Notes: a model not told the origin generated them from the sequence alone. Numbered from the stretch's first letter, positions 1 to 9,263 are shown. The stretch is 64,000 nucleotides of DNA from Pseudonocardia humida (GCF_023898865.1 NZ_JAGSOV010000034.1:124001-188000); one strand, 5' to 3'. Translations and numbers: made by a program.

Positions 1-2
1 TG

Positions 3-1070
3 GTGAGCTGGGCGACCGCGTTGGGCGCGGCCGTGCGGGCCGCGGAGGCGAGCCAGCCGCTGGCCTCCGCGGTCTCGGTGGCCTACCCCGTGCTGGACGT
101 GCTGATCGCCGTGCTCGCCGTGCTCGCCCTGGCCCGAGCGCCGGCCGGGCGGCCCCGCCTGCCGCTCACCCTGCTCGTCGCCGGGCTGGTGCTCAACAGC
201 GTCGCCGACAGCGGGTTCGTCTACCTCACCGCGACCGAGGGCTACGAGCCGGGGACCGCGCTGGACGTCGTCTGGAGCCTCGGGCTGGGCTGCCTCGCGC
301 TGGCCGCGCTGCTCGACCGCCACCGCGGCGACGTCCGCCCGGCGGCGGTCGGCGTGCGCGAGGCGATCGTGCCGTCCGGTGGGCTGCTGCCCTACGTGCC
401 CATCGGCATCGCGCTGGCGGTCGTCATCGTCACCGAGTTCATCGGGGGGCAGCCCTCGCCCGCCGAGGAGGTGGGGGTGCTCGCGCTGGTCCTGCTGCTG
501 CTCCTGCGCCAGTACCTGACGTTGCGCGAGAACGCCCTCCTGGCCGCGCGGCTCGCCGCCCGCGAGGAGGAGCTGCACCACCAGGCGTTCCACGACGCGC
601 TCACGGGCCTGGCCAACCAGGCGCTGTTCCGCGAGCGGCTGGAGCACGCCCTGGAGCTGCACGCCCGGGACCGCCGCCCGCTGGCCGTGGTCTACCTGGA
701 CCTGGACGACTTCAAGCTGGTCAACGACACGCTCGGGCACGCGGCGGGCGACGAGCTGCTGGTGCGGGTGTCCGAGCGGATCAACGCCGCGGTGCGCACC
801 GGCGACACCGTCGCCCGGCTGGGCGGTGACGAGTTCGCGGTGCTGCTGGGGACCGCCGACGGGGCGGGCCCGGCCGGTGAGCACTGCGCCGAGCGCATCG
901 CCGAGGCGCTGCGCACCCCCATCGACGTGGCCGGGCGCCCGGTGCGGGCGCGGGTCAGCGCGGGCACGGTGCAGCTGGGCCCGCAGGACCCGGCGATGTC
1001 CGCCGACCAGGTGCTGACCTCCGCCGACCAGGCGATGTACGCGCGGAAGCCCCGGATGCGCGGGGCCTGA
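3..1070 (+). CDS. Membrane-bound diguanylate cyclase (GGDEF), possibly 5'-truncated by the window edge
   Basis: A predicted enzyme making the second messenger cyclic di-GMP from GTP at the cytoplasmic face of the membrane. About five hydrophobic segments occupy residues 20-175, followed by a short linker helix and a GGDEF domain from about residue 195 to the end. The catalytic GGDEF is at 274-278, and an RTGD inhibitory I-site sits five residues before it, so product feedback is expected. The first codon read is a GTG at the very edge, so the true start may lie upstream and more membrane helices may be missing. There is no EAL domain. The protein ends soon after the domain, a slightly early but plausible end. 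Confidence 0.85.
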   Translation: MSWATALGAAVRAAEASQPLASAVSVAYPVLDVLIAVLAVLALARAPAGRPRLPLTLLVAGLVLNSVADSGFVYLTATEGYEPGTALDVVWSLGLGCLALAALLDRHRGDVRPAAVGVREAIVPSGGLLPYVPIGIALAVVIVTEFIGGQPSPAEEVGVLALVLLLLLRQYLTLRENALLAARLAAREEELHHQAFHDALTGLANQALFRERLEHALELHARDRRPLAVVYLDLDDFKLVNDTLGHAAGDELLVRVSERINAAVRTGDTVARLGGDEFAVLLGTADGAGPAGEHCAERIAEALRTPIDVAGRPVRARVSAGTVQLGPQDPAMSADQVLTSADQAMYARKPRMRGA

Positions 1071-1078
1071 CGAGGAGC

Positions 1079-1909
1079 TCAGGGCGCCTGCGGGCGGAAC
1101 GGGACCTCGAGATCGTCACCCGGCTGCACGACCACCGCCGTGCCCGGCGGGATCTCCCGCCACAGCCCCGGCAGGTCGACCAGCGGCTCGGAGACGACCA
1201 CCCGGGCCTCGTCTGAGAAGTGCTGGAAGCGCTCGTTCTCCGGGTAGAGCAGCCGGACGTCGCGCACCGAGGAGCTGACGAACAGCGTGTTCGCCTCCGG
1301 CCCGCTGGCGTACCGCGCCGCGTAGAGCCGGACGCCGTCGCTCACCCCGACCGTCATCTGCAGCGGGTGCGCCACCCCGGCCCGGCGGCCGACCGCCTCG
1401 ACGAACCCCGCCATCCGCTCCAGCCCGCCCAGCGGGTCCTGGGCCAACCCGAAGGTCAGCGCCAGGTGGAACATCAACTCGGAGTCGGTGGAGCCCTCGA
1501 TCCCGAGGAACAGCGCCGGATCGACGGCCAGCACCAGCTCGCGGCGCACCCGGTCGAAGCCGTCGATGAAGCCGTTGTGCACGAACATCCAGTCGTCGTG
1601 CCGGAAGGGGTGGCAGTTGGTCTGCTGCACCGGCGTGCCGGTCGCGGCGCGCACGTGGGCGAGGAACAGCGGCGAGCGCAGCTGGGCGCTGATCTCACGC
1701 AGGTTGCGGTCGCCCCAGGCCGGCGAGGCGCTGCGGAAGAGCCCCGGTCGCTCGCCGGTGCCGTACCACCCCAGGCCGTACCCGTCCCCGTTGGCGATCG
1801 CGACGTCGGGGGCGTGGCTCTTGCTCTGCTCGATCAGCGACCGCGCCGGCTGGTAGAGCAGTTCCTCTGGACGGATGGGATCGCCGGAGTAGCCCAGCCA
1901 GCGGCACAT
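1079..1909 (-). CDS. Class II glutamine amidotransferase (YafJ/EgtC-like)
   Basis: An N-terminal nucleophile amidohydrolase of 276 residues that would release ammonia from glutamine or cleave a gamma-glutamyl amide. Cys2 follows the initiator Met (MCRWLGY), as needed for the nucleophile after Met removal. The conserved glutamine-binding stretches are visible: a GYGLGWYG segment near residue 45, NCHPFRH near 98, and VHNGFIDGF near 110. No ergothioneine genes (egtA, B, D, E) are adjacent, so the EgtC role is not supported and the general family name is safer. It converges on the diguanylate cyclase, with eight bases between the stops. Confidence 0.85.
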   Translation of the reverse strand: MCRWLGYSGDPIRPEELLYQPARSLIEQSKSHAPDVAIANGDGYGLGWYGTGERPGLFRSASPAWGDRNLREISAQLRSPLFLAHVRAATGTPVQQTNCHPFRHDDWMFVHNGFIDGFDRVRRELVLAVDPALFLGIEGSTDSELMFHLALTFGLAQDPLGGLERMAGFVEAVGRRAGVAHPLQMTVGVSDGVRLYAARYASGPEANTLFVSSSVRDVRLLYPENERFQHFSDEARVVVSEPLVDLPGLWREIPPGTAVVVQPGDDLEVPFRPQAP

Positions 1910-2351
1910 GGCCCGACTCTCCCACAGGGGCGGGCCGGTAGCGCTGGGTGTTCACCCTTGTGCGGAACGCCGATGCGGAGTAGACCTGGCTGCACCGGGA
2001 CCCCGACAGGCCAGGCTCGGACCGGAGGAGAAGGTTCGCGCTCCCGGTCGGGCATCCCGGCACGAGCACCGGGCACCCACGCGGAGCACGCCGCGACGAG
2101 GCACAGCGCCGTGGGTCTGCGTCATCCGACGGCCGTCGTCGCCATGACGCCGAGACCGATCCAGCACGGCACGAATTGCACGCCTGGTAACCCGACTGCT
2201 CGCGCGGTCCGGACGTCGTCCCGGTCCCCCGGGACGGCGTCCGCGGCCACGATCCCGGGCCTTCATCCCGAACACCGCAACGTCACCGAGCCGCGCCCGC
2301 CGGCGTGGCGGCGAAGTGGCCGACCGCACCCCTCAGGCGGCCGGAGAACGG
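1910..2351. other. 442-bp gap without a convincing gene
   Basis: This stretch lies between the start of the amidotransferase and the end of the STAS gene. Open frames exist on both strands but are arginine- and proline-rich, match no family I know, and lack ribosome binding sites. The right part holds a strong stem-loop, listed separately as a terminator. The left part should contain the amidotransferase promoter, but I see no convincing -35/-10 pair. Confidence 0.5.
2211..2242 (-). terminator. Stem-loop after the STAS gene
   Basis: Fourteen-base arms, matching at 13 of 14 positions with the odd one G-T pairable, flank a four-base TCCC loop. It sits about 110 bases past the stop of the leftward STAS gene. 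No U-tract follows, as is usual for actinomycete terminators. Function is inferred from structure and place. Confidence 0.45.
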
Positions 2352-3089
2352 TCAGCCGGGCGAGCGCAGGCTGAGTTCGACCAGCTGCAGGGCGCGGGCC
2401 ACGGGGGGCGCGGCGCCGTGCAGCTCGACGTGCGCGCCGGCCTGCCGGAGCACCGCTGCGTGCCGGTGCAGGACGTGCGCGGCGCCGGCGCTGAGGAACG
2501 TGGCCTCGCTCAGGTCGATCCGCAACCGCCTGCCGCGCGCGAGTGCGGTGGCGCGCAGCGCGGTGTCGAGCACGTCGAGGTTCGTCATGTCCACCTCGCC
2601 GGCCACGTGGACCACGTCGGTCGTCCTGCGCACGGTGAGCTGTTCTTCGCGCAGGTCCCCCTCGTGGTGCTCGACGGCCAGGTCGAGGCAGTCCGTCCCG
2701 ACCCCGGGGCGGTCGTAGACGCACAGCACCTCCACCGGGTGATCTGTGCACAGGTCGGTCAGCGCCGTCTCGACGGCGTCGTGGAACCGCTCGGACGTCG
2801 TGGCGATCACCTCGTCGGCGTGGATGAGGACGCCGAGCCCCTGGTAGCCGTCGCCGAGGGCCCGCTGCACCAACCGCGCCGGCTCGGCCGACGGGTGCAG
2901 GTCCGCGGGGTCGAGGGCGGTTTCCCGCGCCGCGGCGGTGCCGGTGAGCGGGAGCGTCCCGACGGTGCAGATCCGCTGCCCGCGCTCCACCGCGGCCCGG
3001 TACCAGGTGTCGATCGCGGTCTGCGTGTCGCCGGAGGCCGTGCGCGAGCGGAGCAGGCCCTTGTGGCGGGTGGTCGTCGTGGCGTCCAC
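2352..3089 (-). CDS. MEDS-STAS anti-sigma factor antagonist-like protein
   Basis: A 245-residue protein. Its N-terminal part (about 15-140) resembles the MEDS sensor domain, and its C-terminal part (about 155-240) is a STAS domain, the fold of SpoIIAA/RsbV-type antagonists. The STAS region includes the DVVHVAGEVDMTN strand-helix and a RLRIDLSEATFLSAGAA segment. The usual phosphorylatable Ser/Thr position reads as Ser in FLSAG. The GTG start at 3089 was chosen because it lies just past the stop of the upstream anti-sigma gene, leaving two bases between them, so the pair should be co-translated. The likely role is to release a sigma factor by binding the neighbouring kinase-like protein. The cognate sigma factor is not in the window. 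Confidence 0.75.
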   Translation of the reverse strand: MDATTTTRHKGLLRSRTASGDTQTAIDTWYRAAVERGQRICTVGTLPLTGTAAARETALDPADLHPSAEPARLVQRALGDGYQGLGVLIHADEVIATTSERFHDAVETALTDLCTDHPVEVLCVYDRPGVGTDCLDLAVEHHEGDLREEQLTVRRTTDVVHVAGEVDMTNLDVLDTALRATALARGRRLRIDLSEATFLSAGAAHVLHRHAAVLRQAGAHVELHGAAPPVARALQLVELSLRSPG

Positions 3090-3091
3090 GG

Positions 3092-4054
3092 CTAGCGGCC
3101 CCCGTCCCGCGCGTCGAACACCAGCCCGATGCTGAAGGCGTCCTCGGTCCGGTGGAAGGTGACGTGGCTGCACATCTGGTGGGCCATCCACAGGCCGAGG
3201 CCCGCGGATCCGCGGCTGGCCGCGGGCAGGAGCCCGACGAACGGGTCCGGGGGTCCGGCACCCCGGTCGGCGACCGATGCCACCAGGCGGTCCGCCGAGC
3301 ACCACAGCCGCACCCTGACCGGGCTCCGACCGTGGGTGAGGGCGTTGGTGACCGCCTCGTTCACGCACATCACCACGTCGTCGGCGTCCACCGCGTCCGC
3401 GGGCAGCAGGTCCGCGCAGGCGCGCGCGGCGCGCCGGGCCGCCGCGGGCGTCGGGTCGAGCAGCTCGAACCGCGGAGGGGACGTGGTCTCCAGCGGGTCG
3501 GCGGAGACGGGTCGCCCGAGCAGGAACCGCCGGGGTTCCTCGTAGTGCGCGTTCGCCACGTGCGCCCCGTCGTCCGCGGCGAGCCAGGGATGGGTGCGCA
3601 TGACGTCCTCGAGCACCGCGCCCGGGGTGATCCGCCGGTCGTAGGGGCACACGTTCGACAGCGGGAACTCCGCGTAGGCGTGGTTGATCGCCGCCTCGTA
3701 GCGGGCCCACCAGTCCCACGGCGAACCGTGGCCGGGGTGCGGGGTCTCCCCCACCACCCTGATGTGCCGGGCGCCGTCGGCCACGTGCGCGGCGAGGAGC
3801 TCGCGGTGGTGCCGGATCGTGCTGGCCGGGTCGTGGCGCCGGGTGCGCCCGCCCAGGAAGATCAGATCGGGGTGCCCGACGGCCTCGCGGAGCAGGTCGG
3901 ACGCCCGGTCGTTCAGCGCGACCAGCGTCGGCTCGGTCGCCTTCAGCCCCTCCTCGACGAAGGGCACGACGGCGTCGAGGAGCTCGTCGTCGGAGTCGTA
4001 GAACAGCGCCTGGTGGACGTGGCCTCGCCGATGGACGGGTGCTCGCGCCACCAT
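3092..4054 (-). CDS. RsbA-type anti-sigma regulatory protein (MEDS + HATPase)
   Basis: A 320-residue protein with an N-terminal MEDS sensor domain (about 10-160, beginning HQALFYDSDDELL) and a C-terminal GHKL ATPase domain of the anti-sigma kinase type (about 195-315). The N-box reads NEAVTNALTHG, the G1 box DRGAG, and the G2-like stretch GLGLWMAHQM. Proteins of this architecture bind and inhibit a sigma factor, or phosphorylate a STAS partner, in response to redox or other signals sensed by MEDS. The ATG at 4054 is preceded by a GGAGGTGGAGG ribosome site. The STAS partner follows two bases downstream, making a partner-switch module. Longer open reading upstream is spurious. Confidence 0.82.
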   Translation of the reverse strand: MVARAPVHRRGHVHQALFYDSDDELLDAVVPFVEEGLKATEPTLVALNDRASDLLREAVGHPDLIFLGGRTRRHDPASTIRHHRELLAAHVADGARHIRVVGETPHPGHGSPWDWWARYEAAINHAYAEFPLSNVCPYDRRITPGAVLEDVMRTHPWLAADDGAHVANAHYEEPRRFLLGRPVSADPLETTSPPRFELLDPTPAAARRAARACADLLPADAVDADDVVMCVNEAVTNALTHGRSPVRVRLWCSADRLVASVADRGAGPPDPFVGLLPAASRGSAGLGLWMAHQMCSHVTFHRTEDAFSIGLVFDARDGGR

Positions 4055-4441
4055 CCGCCCTCCACCTCCTCCGCTCCGGTGCGGCCCGGCCCGGTCACCG
4101 GGCGCCGCCCACTGCTGCTGCATCCATAGCCGGTCCGGCCCACCTCTAACCACACCGGGTCCGGCCGAGCTGGTCGGCGAGCGGTCCGGCTGAGTCCGCG
4201 CCCCACCGCGCCGTTGAACCTCGGACCGGCGACGTTGCACGCACGGCCAAGCACTGTGCTTCCTGGGCACAGTCGGCGCGACCACCGAGTGCCAGATTGG
4301 GCCTCGCCGATCCGGTGAGGCGGGTCGGCCGAGATCACGGAGGCCCGCGCATGCCCTGCCACCCGACCGAACGACCGGTGCTCGTCGACCACCCGCCGCC
4401 GGCCGACGTCGTGGCGGCCGAGCCGGTGGGTCGGTGACGGA
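4055..4441. other. 387-bp divergent intergenic region
   Basis: This region separates the leftward RsbA-type gene from the rightward MBL gene and must hold both promoters. Apart from the ribosome site of the RsbA gene at its left edge, I find no clear promoter hexamers, repeats or small gene. The open frames crossing it are shadows with no family match. Confidence 0.5.
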
Positions 4442-5236
4442 ATGCGGCTGACCCACGTCGGCGGCCCCACCCTGCTGATCGAGGTCGGGGGGTGGCGGCT
4501 GCTGACCGACCCCACGTTCGACCCGCCGGGCCGCCGCTACGCCTTCGGCTGGGGCACCTCCTCGGTCAAGACCGCGGGCCCGGCGGTGCCGGCCGCGGAG
4601 ATCGGCCGCGTCGACGCGGTGCTGCTGACCCACGACCACCACGGCGACAACCTCGACGACGCCGGGCGCGCGCTCCTGGCGTCGGCCGGCACGGTCGTCA
4701 CCACGCGGTCGGGGGCCCGCCGCCTCGCCGGGTCCGGCGCGGTCGACCCGGGCCGCGTCGTCGGGCTGGCCGCCGGGTCGACGACCGTGCTGGACGCCCC
4801 GGGCCGGGCGGCGATCGAGGTCACCGCCACCCCGTGCCGGCACGGGCCGCCGCTGTCGCGCGCGATCGTCGGCGACGTCGTCGGCTTCGCGCTGGGCGGC
4901 GGCGCCGCCCTCTGGATCACCGGCGACACCGTGCTGCACCGGGAGCTGCTCGACGTCGCCGGTCGCCTGCGCGTCGACGTCGCCGTCCCGCACCTCGGCG
5001 GCGTCCGGTTCCCGGTCACCGGCCCGGTCCGCTACTCGATGACGGCGCGCGACGCCGTGCGGCTGTGCGAGGTGCTGCGGCCCCGCGCCGTGGTCCCGGT
5101 GCACTACGAGGGTTGGAGCCATTTCGCGCAGGGCAGGCGGGCCGCCGAGGAGCAGTTCGCCCGCGCCCCGCGGGAGCTGCGCGACGCGCTGCGCTGGCTC
5201 GATCCCGGCGTCCCCACCGATCCGGAGGTCTCGTAG
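4442..5236 (+). CDS. MBL-fold metallo-hydrolase (UlaG/YtnP-like)
   Basis: A 264-residue cytoplasmic metallo-beta-lactamase-fold hydrolase. The metal site is visible as THDHHGDN (residues 63-70), with a further CRHGPP segment near 138, a DTVLH segment near 161 and the closing VPVHYEGWSH near 221. The fold and the short N-terminus (VGGPTLLIEVGGWRLLTDPTF) match the lipid-hydrolase or lactone-hydrolase-like families related to UlaG. The substrate cannot be read from sequence. The stop codon overlaps the GTG start of the AraC regulator by one base, so the two genes are translationally coupled and the regulator probably controls this enzyme. Confidence 0.82.
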   Translation: MRLTHVGGPTLLIEVGGWRLLTDPTFDPPGRRYAFGWGTSSVKTAGPAVPAAEIGRVDAVLLTHDHHGDNLDDAGRALLASAGTVVTTRSGARRLAGSGAVDPGRVVGLAAGSTTVLDAPGRAAIEVTATPCRHGPPLSRAIVGDVVGFALGGGAALWITGDTVLHRELLDVAGRLRVDVAVPHLGGVRFPVTGPVRYSMTARDAVRLCEVLRPRAVVPVHYEGWSHFAQGRRAAEEQFARAPRELRDALRWLDPGVPTDPEVS

Positions 5237-6282
5237 TGCTGGTCCTCGACACGACCTCGGTGCCGCCCGCCGACCGGGCCGAGGCCTTCCAGACCACGGT
5301 GAGCGCGAACTGCTCGACGAGCGCGGCCACCTTCGCCGACCCGGCCGACGTCCGTGCCGAGGTGCACGCCTTCGAGCTCGGCAGCACGAAGGTCCTCACC
5401 ATCGACGCGTCCGGCACGACCCTGCGGCGCACGCCGCGGATGGCCCGCGCGATGGACCGGCAGGAGATCGCGCTCGCCCTGCCCCTGCGCGCCGGCAACC
5501 ACATGCTGTGGGAGCGCGAGGACCGCGTCTTCGGCCCGCGCGACATGATCCTGGTCGACCTGGCCGCCCCGTACGTCTACCGGTGGCCCGCCGGCGGCGC
5601 CTCCTACGCCTTCCACGTCGACGTCGACGAGCTCGGGCTCCCGGTGGACGCCGTCCGCAGCGCCGCCCGCGAGCTGCGGGCCAGCCCGCTCTACCCACTC
5701 GTGCGCGACCACGTCACCCGCGTGACGACCGGGGCGGGCACGCTGCGGGTCAGCACCGCGGCCGCCGATGTCGGGGCGGCCACCGTCAAGCTGATGCGCG
5801 CCCTCGTGCTGTCCGCCGCCGGGGACTCCCGGCGCCTGGGTGAGGCGATGCACGCCTCGACCGCGGCTCGCGTGCAGGCCTACGTCCGCGCGCACCTGCG
5901 CGACCCGGACCTCACCCCGGCGCGGATCGCGGCGGCGAACGGCATCTCGGTCCGCACCCTCTACAAGGTCTACGAGGCGCTGGGCACCAGCCTGGAGGGG
6001 TCGGTGATCGAGCAGCGGCTCGACGGCGCGAAGGCCGACCTGGTGGCCCCCGTCCGCGGCCACCACTCCATCGCCGCCATCGCGCGCTCCTGGGGTTTCC
6101 GCGACGCGAGCTACTTCGCCCGCCGGTTCGGTCGGGCCTTCGGGGTCAGTCCCCGGCAGTGGCGCGCGACCGGGACCGGTGCCGCCGCTCCCGGGGCGGC
6201 ATCCCGCAGGCGGTCCCGAAGTGCCGCACCACCGGAGCTGACCCCGGATCGACGGGCGCAACCCGGTGGACGCATGGCATAG
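5236..6282 (+). CDS. AraC-family transcriptional regulator
   Basis: A 348-residue regulator. The N-terminal 200 residues form a cupin-like ligand domain of the AraC-binding type (containing MARAMDRQEIALALPLRAG). The C-terminal 110 residues carry two helix-turn-helix units, the second with the typical RDASYFARRFGRAFGVSPRQW signature shown here in part. It starts at a GTG that overlaps the MBL stop by one base, with GGAGG seven bases upstream. About 35 residues after the HTH are a basic, Pro-rich tail of unknown use. The size is slightly above the usual 300-330. Confidence 0.85.
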   Translation: MLVLDTTSVPPADRAEAFQTTVSANCSTSAATFADPADVRAEVHAFELGSTKVLTIDASGTTLRRTPRMARAMDRQEIALALPLRAGNHMLWEREDRVFGPRDMILVDLAAPYVYRWPAGGASYAFHVDVDELGLPVDAVRSAARELRASPLYPLVRDHVTRVTTGAGTLRVSTAAADVGAATVKLMRALVLSAAGDSRRLGEAMHASTAARVQAYVRAHLRDPDLTPARIAAANGISVRTLYKVYEALGTSLEGSVIEQRLDGAKADLVAPVRGHHSIAAIARSWGFRDASYFARRFGRAFGVSPRQWRATGTGAAAPGAASRRRSRSAAPPELTPDRRAQPGGRMA

Positions 6283-6293
6283 CGTCGCCTGCG

Positions 6294-7421
6294 ATGGGGA
6301 GGAACAGCACGCCCGTCCTCTGGGTGAGCGGCGCACCGGGGACGGGGAAGTCGACCGCCGGCTGGGGCCTGTTCACCCGCATCGCGGAGCTGGGGGGCGA
6401 CGTCGCCTACGTCGATCTCGATCAGCTCGGGCTGATCGGGCCCCCGCCGGGCGGTGGCGCCGCCGGTCACGGGATCAAGGCCGCCAACCTGCTGCGGGTG
6501 GTCGCCGCGCTCCGCCTCCGCGGCGTCCAGCAGGTGATCGTGTCCGGCGTCGTCGACCCGCAGCGGGGCATCGAGCCCCACCTCGCGGACGGGGCGGGTG
6601 CGGCCCACGTCGACGTGACCCTCGTCCGGCTGCGCTGTGACCGCGCCGAGCTGCGCCGCCGGTTCCTCGGTCGTGGCTCGTCGGCCGATCTGCTCCCGGA
6701 GCTCTTCGACGCGCTCGACGAGCTCGACCGCTCCGGCATCGGCACGGTCCTGGACACCACCGGGCAGCGGTCCGACGAGACCGTCGACGCCCTCATGGAT
6801 CGGTGCGTCGTGCGTCCCGGCCCGGTCCGCGTGATCCCCCCGCTCCCGGCCGACGACGCGCCGCGACCGGCGCCCGTGGTCGTCGTCACCGGCGCCACGG
6901 CGGTGGGCAAGTCGACCGCCGCGTGGAACGTCCTGCGCAGCTTGTGGGAGCGCGACGTCCCGACCGCGTACGTCGACCTCGGTCAACTCGGCTTCGTGCA
7001 CCCGGGCCCGGACCCCGCCGTGGAGTCGGCCCTCCTCGCGACGCTCTGGCGCGGCTACCAGCGATGGGGGGCCGGGGCGCTGCTCGTCGTGGCGCGCGAC
7101 CCGCGACCGGTCCTGCACGCGCTGCCGCAGCATCCGGTCACGGTGATCCGCCTGGACGCGGACGCCGCGACGCTGACCGACCGCGTCCGCCGCCGGGCCG
7201 CCGGCGAGTCGGCGCTGCTGGCGGGTGACGAGTTGCGCGGAGCGCCGCGCGCGCTCCAGCACCAGGTGGCCGGTCGGGCGGTCGCGGAGGCGGAGCAGCT
7301 GCGAGCCGCGCTGACCGGCAGCACCGTCCTCGACACCACCGGGCAGAGCCCCGCAAGGACGTCCGCCGCGTTGCTCGACGTGCTGCGCCCGGTCCTCGGA
7401 CGCGCCGCCGGCCGGTGGTGA
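6294..7421 (+). CDS. Tandem P-loop NTPase with an internal duplication
   Basis: A 375-residue protein made of two similar halves. Each half opens with a Walker A loop: GAPGTGKST at 13-21 and GATAVGKST at 200-208. Each continues with a matching strand (VAYVDLDQLGLIGP against TAYVDLGQLGFVHP) and closes with VLDTTGQ. The fold resembles small kinases such as adenylylsulfate or gluconate kinase. The second half may have lost function, since its middle is shorter. No substrate can be named. The ATG at 6294 was chosen because the family motif begins right after it; the ribosome site is weak. The gene follows the AraC regulator by 11 bases. Confidence 0.75.
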   Translation: MGRNSTPVLWVSGAPGTGKSTAGWGLFTRIAELGGDVAYVDLDQLGLIGPPPGGGAAGHGIKAANLLRVVAALRLRGVQQVIVSGVVDPQRGIEPHLADGAGAAHVDVTLVRLRCDRAELRRRFLGRGSSADLLPELFDALDELDRSGIGTVLDTTGQRSDETVDALMDRCVVRPGPVRVIPPLPADDAPRPAPVVVVTGATAVGKSTAAWNVLRSLWERDVPTAYVDLGQLGFVHPGPDPAVESALLATLWRGYQRWGAGALLVVARDPRPVLHALPQHPVTVIRLDADAATLTDRVRRRAAGESALLAGDELRGAPRALQHQVAGRAVAEAEQLRAALTGSTVLDTTGQSPARTSAALLDVLRPVLGRAAGRW

Positions 7422-7422
7422 T

Positions 7423-7437
7423 CCCCGCGCGGCGGGG
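7423..7437. terminator. Short stem-loop between convergent genes
   Basis: CCCCGC and GCGGGG arms flank a three-base loop in the 36-base gap between the stops of the tandem P-loop gene and the penicillin-binding protein gene. A bidirectional terminator is plausible; the stem is short. Confidence 0.4.
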
Positions 7438-7457
7438 TTCGTTCCGCGCCGTGGGGC

Positions 7458-9263
7458 TCAGCCCAGGAGCGGCTCGAGGAAGCGGCGGGTGGCCTGCACG
7501 GCGGGGGCCGACGACCCGCCGTCCACGACGAGCGCGGCCACGGCGAGGTCACCGGCGGTGGCGACGAACCAGCCGTGCGAGCGGGACCCGTCGCCGAACT
7601 GGGCGGTGCCGGTCTTGCCGGCCACGCCGGGCAGGTCGGCCAGGGCGGTGGCGCTGCCGTCGGTGACGGTTTCGCGCATCATCGCCCGCAGGTCCGCGAC
7701 CACGTCCGGCGGCAGCGGCGCCGGCTCCCGGTCGGACGTGGTCTCCCGCCCGGGCAGCAGCACCGGGGTCACCGCCTGCCCGCGCGCCACCGCCGCGGCG
7801 ACCAGCGCCATCCCGAACGGGCTGGCCAGCACCTCGCCCTGGCCGATCGACCACTCCACGCGCTGCTCGGGGCGTGGCGCAGGCGGCACCGACCCGGTGA
7901 TCGTGGTCGTGCCCGGCACGACGTGGTCGACACCGAGGCCCAGCTGCGCCGCGACCTCGGCGAGCCCGTCGGGCGGGAGGTCGACGGCGAGGCGGGCCAT
8001 CGTGGTGTTGCACGAGTTCGCGAAGGCGGTGTGCAGCGGCACGTCGCCGAGGGCGAAACCGTCGTTGGTGATCTGGCGGCCCTGCACGTTCTCGGTGTAC
8101 GGGCAGGGCAGCACCGAGTCCGCGGCCGCCGCGCCCGCCCGCAGCGCGGCCGCCGTCGTCACGATCTTGAAGGTGGAGCCGGGCGGGTAGCGGCCGACGA
8201 GGGCGGGCGCGCCCTCGCGGTCGGCGGCCGGGGTCTGGGCGACCGCCAGCACGTCCCCGGTCGAGGGCCGCACGGCCACGATCATCGCCTGCTGCTCGAG
8301 CGGCGCCAGCGCCGCCTGCGCCGCGCGCTGCACGTCCATGTCGACCGAGGTGACCAGCGGCTGCGCGGCCGGAGGTGCGGCGTCGTGCAGGACCCGGGTG
8401 CCGCCGTCGGGCGCGACCGCGGCGATCCGCCAGCCCGCGTCCGCCTCGCTCTCCTCGGTGGCCGCCTCGGCGAGACCGGCCAGCAGCGGGGAGGACAGCC
8501 CGGGGTCGGCCGACAGCAGCCGGGTGTCCTCGACCGTCCCGACCCCGGGCAGGTCGGCCAGCGCGGCCCCGATCCGGTCGTGGTCGGGCCCGCGCAGGGT
8601 GACGACCCGGTACCGCTGCCCCTCGGGGGTGGCCGCGACGCCGTCCAGGATCGACCGCTCGGTGATCGTCGGGTCGACCTCGCGCAGCTGCCCGGCCAGC
8701 GCCCCGGCGACCTCGCGGTCCGCCGCGGCGGGGTCGAGCAGCAGGGTCACCACCCGCTGCGGGGCCAGCAGCTCGGCGCCGTCGGCGGCCAGCACGGCCG
8801 GGACCTCGACGTCGAGCGTGTCGAGCCGCAGCCGCTCCCCCGGATCCAGCTCGGGGTGCAGCACCGACGGCGTCCAGTCGACCCGCCAGCCCTCCGCGGT
8901 CTCGCGCAGCCCGGCGCGGGTGTCGTAGGTCCAGCTGCGGCCGGCGCCGAAGTCCCAGGACAGCGTGAACGACGCGGTGCCCACCGTGCCCTGCTCCTCG
9001 ACGCGCAGCCCGTCGGCGCGCACGGCCACCGGCTCGAGCGCGGTCCGGTAGCCCAGCAGCTCCGCGGCGGCAGCCGGGTCGTCGGTCGCCGCGGCCGCCG
9101 CCGGCACGTCACCCGCCGTCAGCGCGTCGAGGAACGTCCCCGCCGCCTGCTCGGCTCCCCCGCCGAACAGCCCGCAGCCCGTGAGCGGCGCGATCGCCAC
9201 CGCCGCCAGCAGCGCCGCCACCGGCCGCCGGACCCGCCCGCGGCCCCCACCCGTCCACACCAT
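7458..9263 (-). CDS. Penicillin-binding lipoprotein (MecA-N/NTF2-like plus transpeptidase)
   Basis: A 601-residue DD-transpeptidase that would cross-link peptidoglycan outside the membrane. A lipoprotein signal ends at Cys30 (LTGC). An NTF2-like MecA-N domain spans about 35-140, and a dimerisation-type domain about 150-270. The transpeptidase domain carries STFK at 363-366, SCN at 417-419 and KTG at 550-552, all intact. The layout matches the mycobacterial penicillin-binding lipoprotein Rv2864c. The ATG at 9263 was preferred over a longer reading because the signal peptide begins there. It is divergent from a LysR/beta-lactamase-like pair, so induction by cell-wall stress is possible. Confidence 0.9.
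   Translation of the reverse strand: MVWTGGGRGRVRRPVAALLAAVAIAPLTGCGLFGGGAEQAAGTFLDALTAGDVPAAAAATDDPAAAAELLGYRTALEPVAVRADGLRVEEQGTVGTASFTLSWDFGAGRSWTYDTRAGLRETAEGWRVDWTPSVLHPELDPGERLRLDTLDVEVPAVLAADGAELLAPQRVVTLLLDPAAADREVAGALAGQLREVDPTITERSILDGVAATPEGQRYRVVTLRGPDHDRIGAALADLPGVGTVEDTRLLSADPGLSSPLLAGLAEAATEESEADAGWRIAAVAPDGGTRVLHDAAPPAAQPLVTSVDMDVQRAAQAALAPLEQQAMIVAVRPSTGDVLAVAQTPAADREGAPALVGRYPPGSTFKIVTTAAALRAGAAAADSVLPCPYTENVQGRQITNDGFALGDVPLHTAFANSCNTTMARLAVDLPPDGLAEVAAQLGLGVDHVVPGTTTITGSVPPAPRPEQRVEWSIGQGEVLASPFGMALVAAAVARGQAVTPVLLPGRETTSDREPAPLPPDVVADLRAMMRETVTDGSATALADLPGVAGKTGTAQFGDGSRSHGWFVATAGDLAVAALVVDGGSSAPAVQATRRFLEPLLG

Noticed and set aside
1220..2374. A rightward frame across the amidotransferase and the gap after it
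   Set aside because: Antisense to a well-supported gene, low-complexity, no ribosome site.
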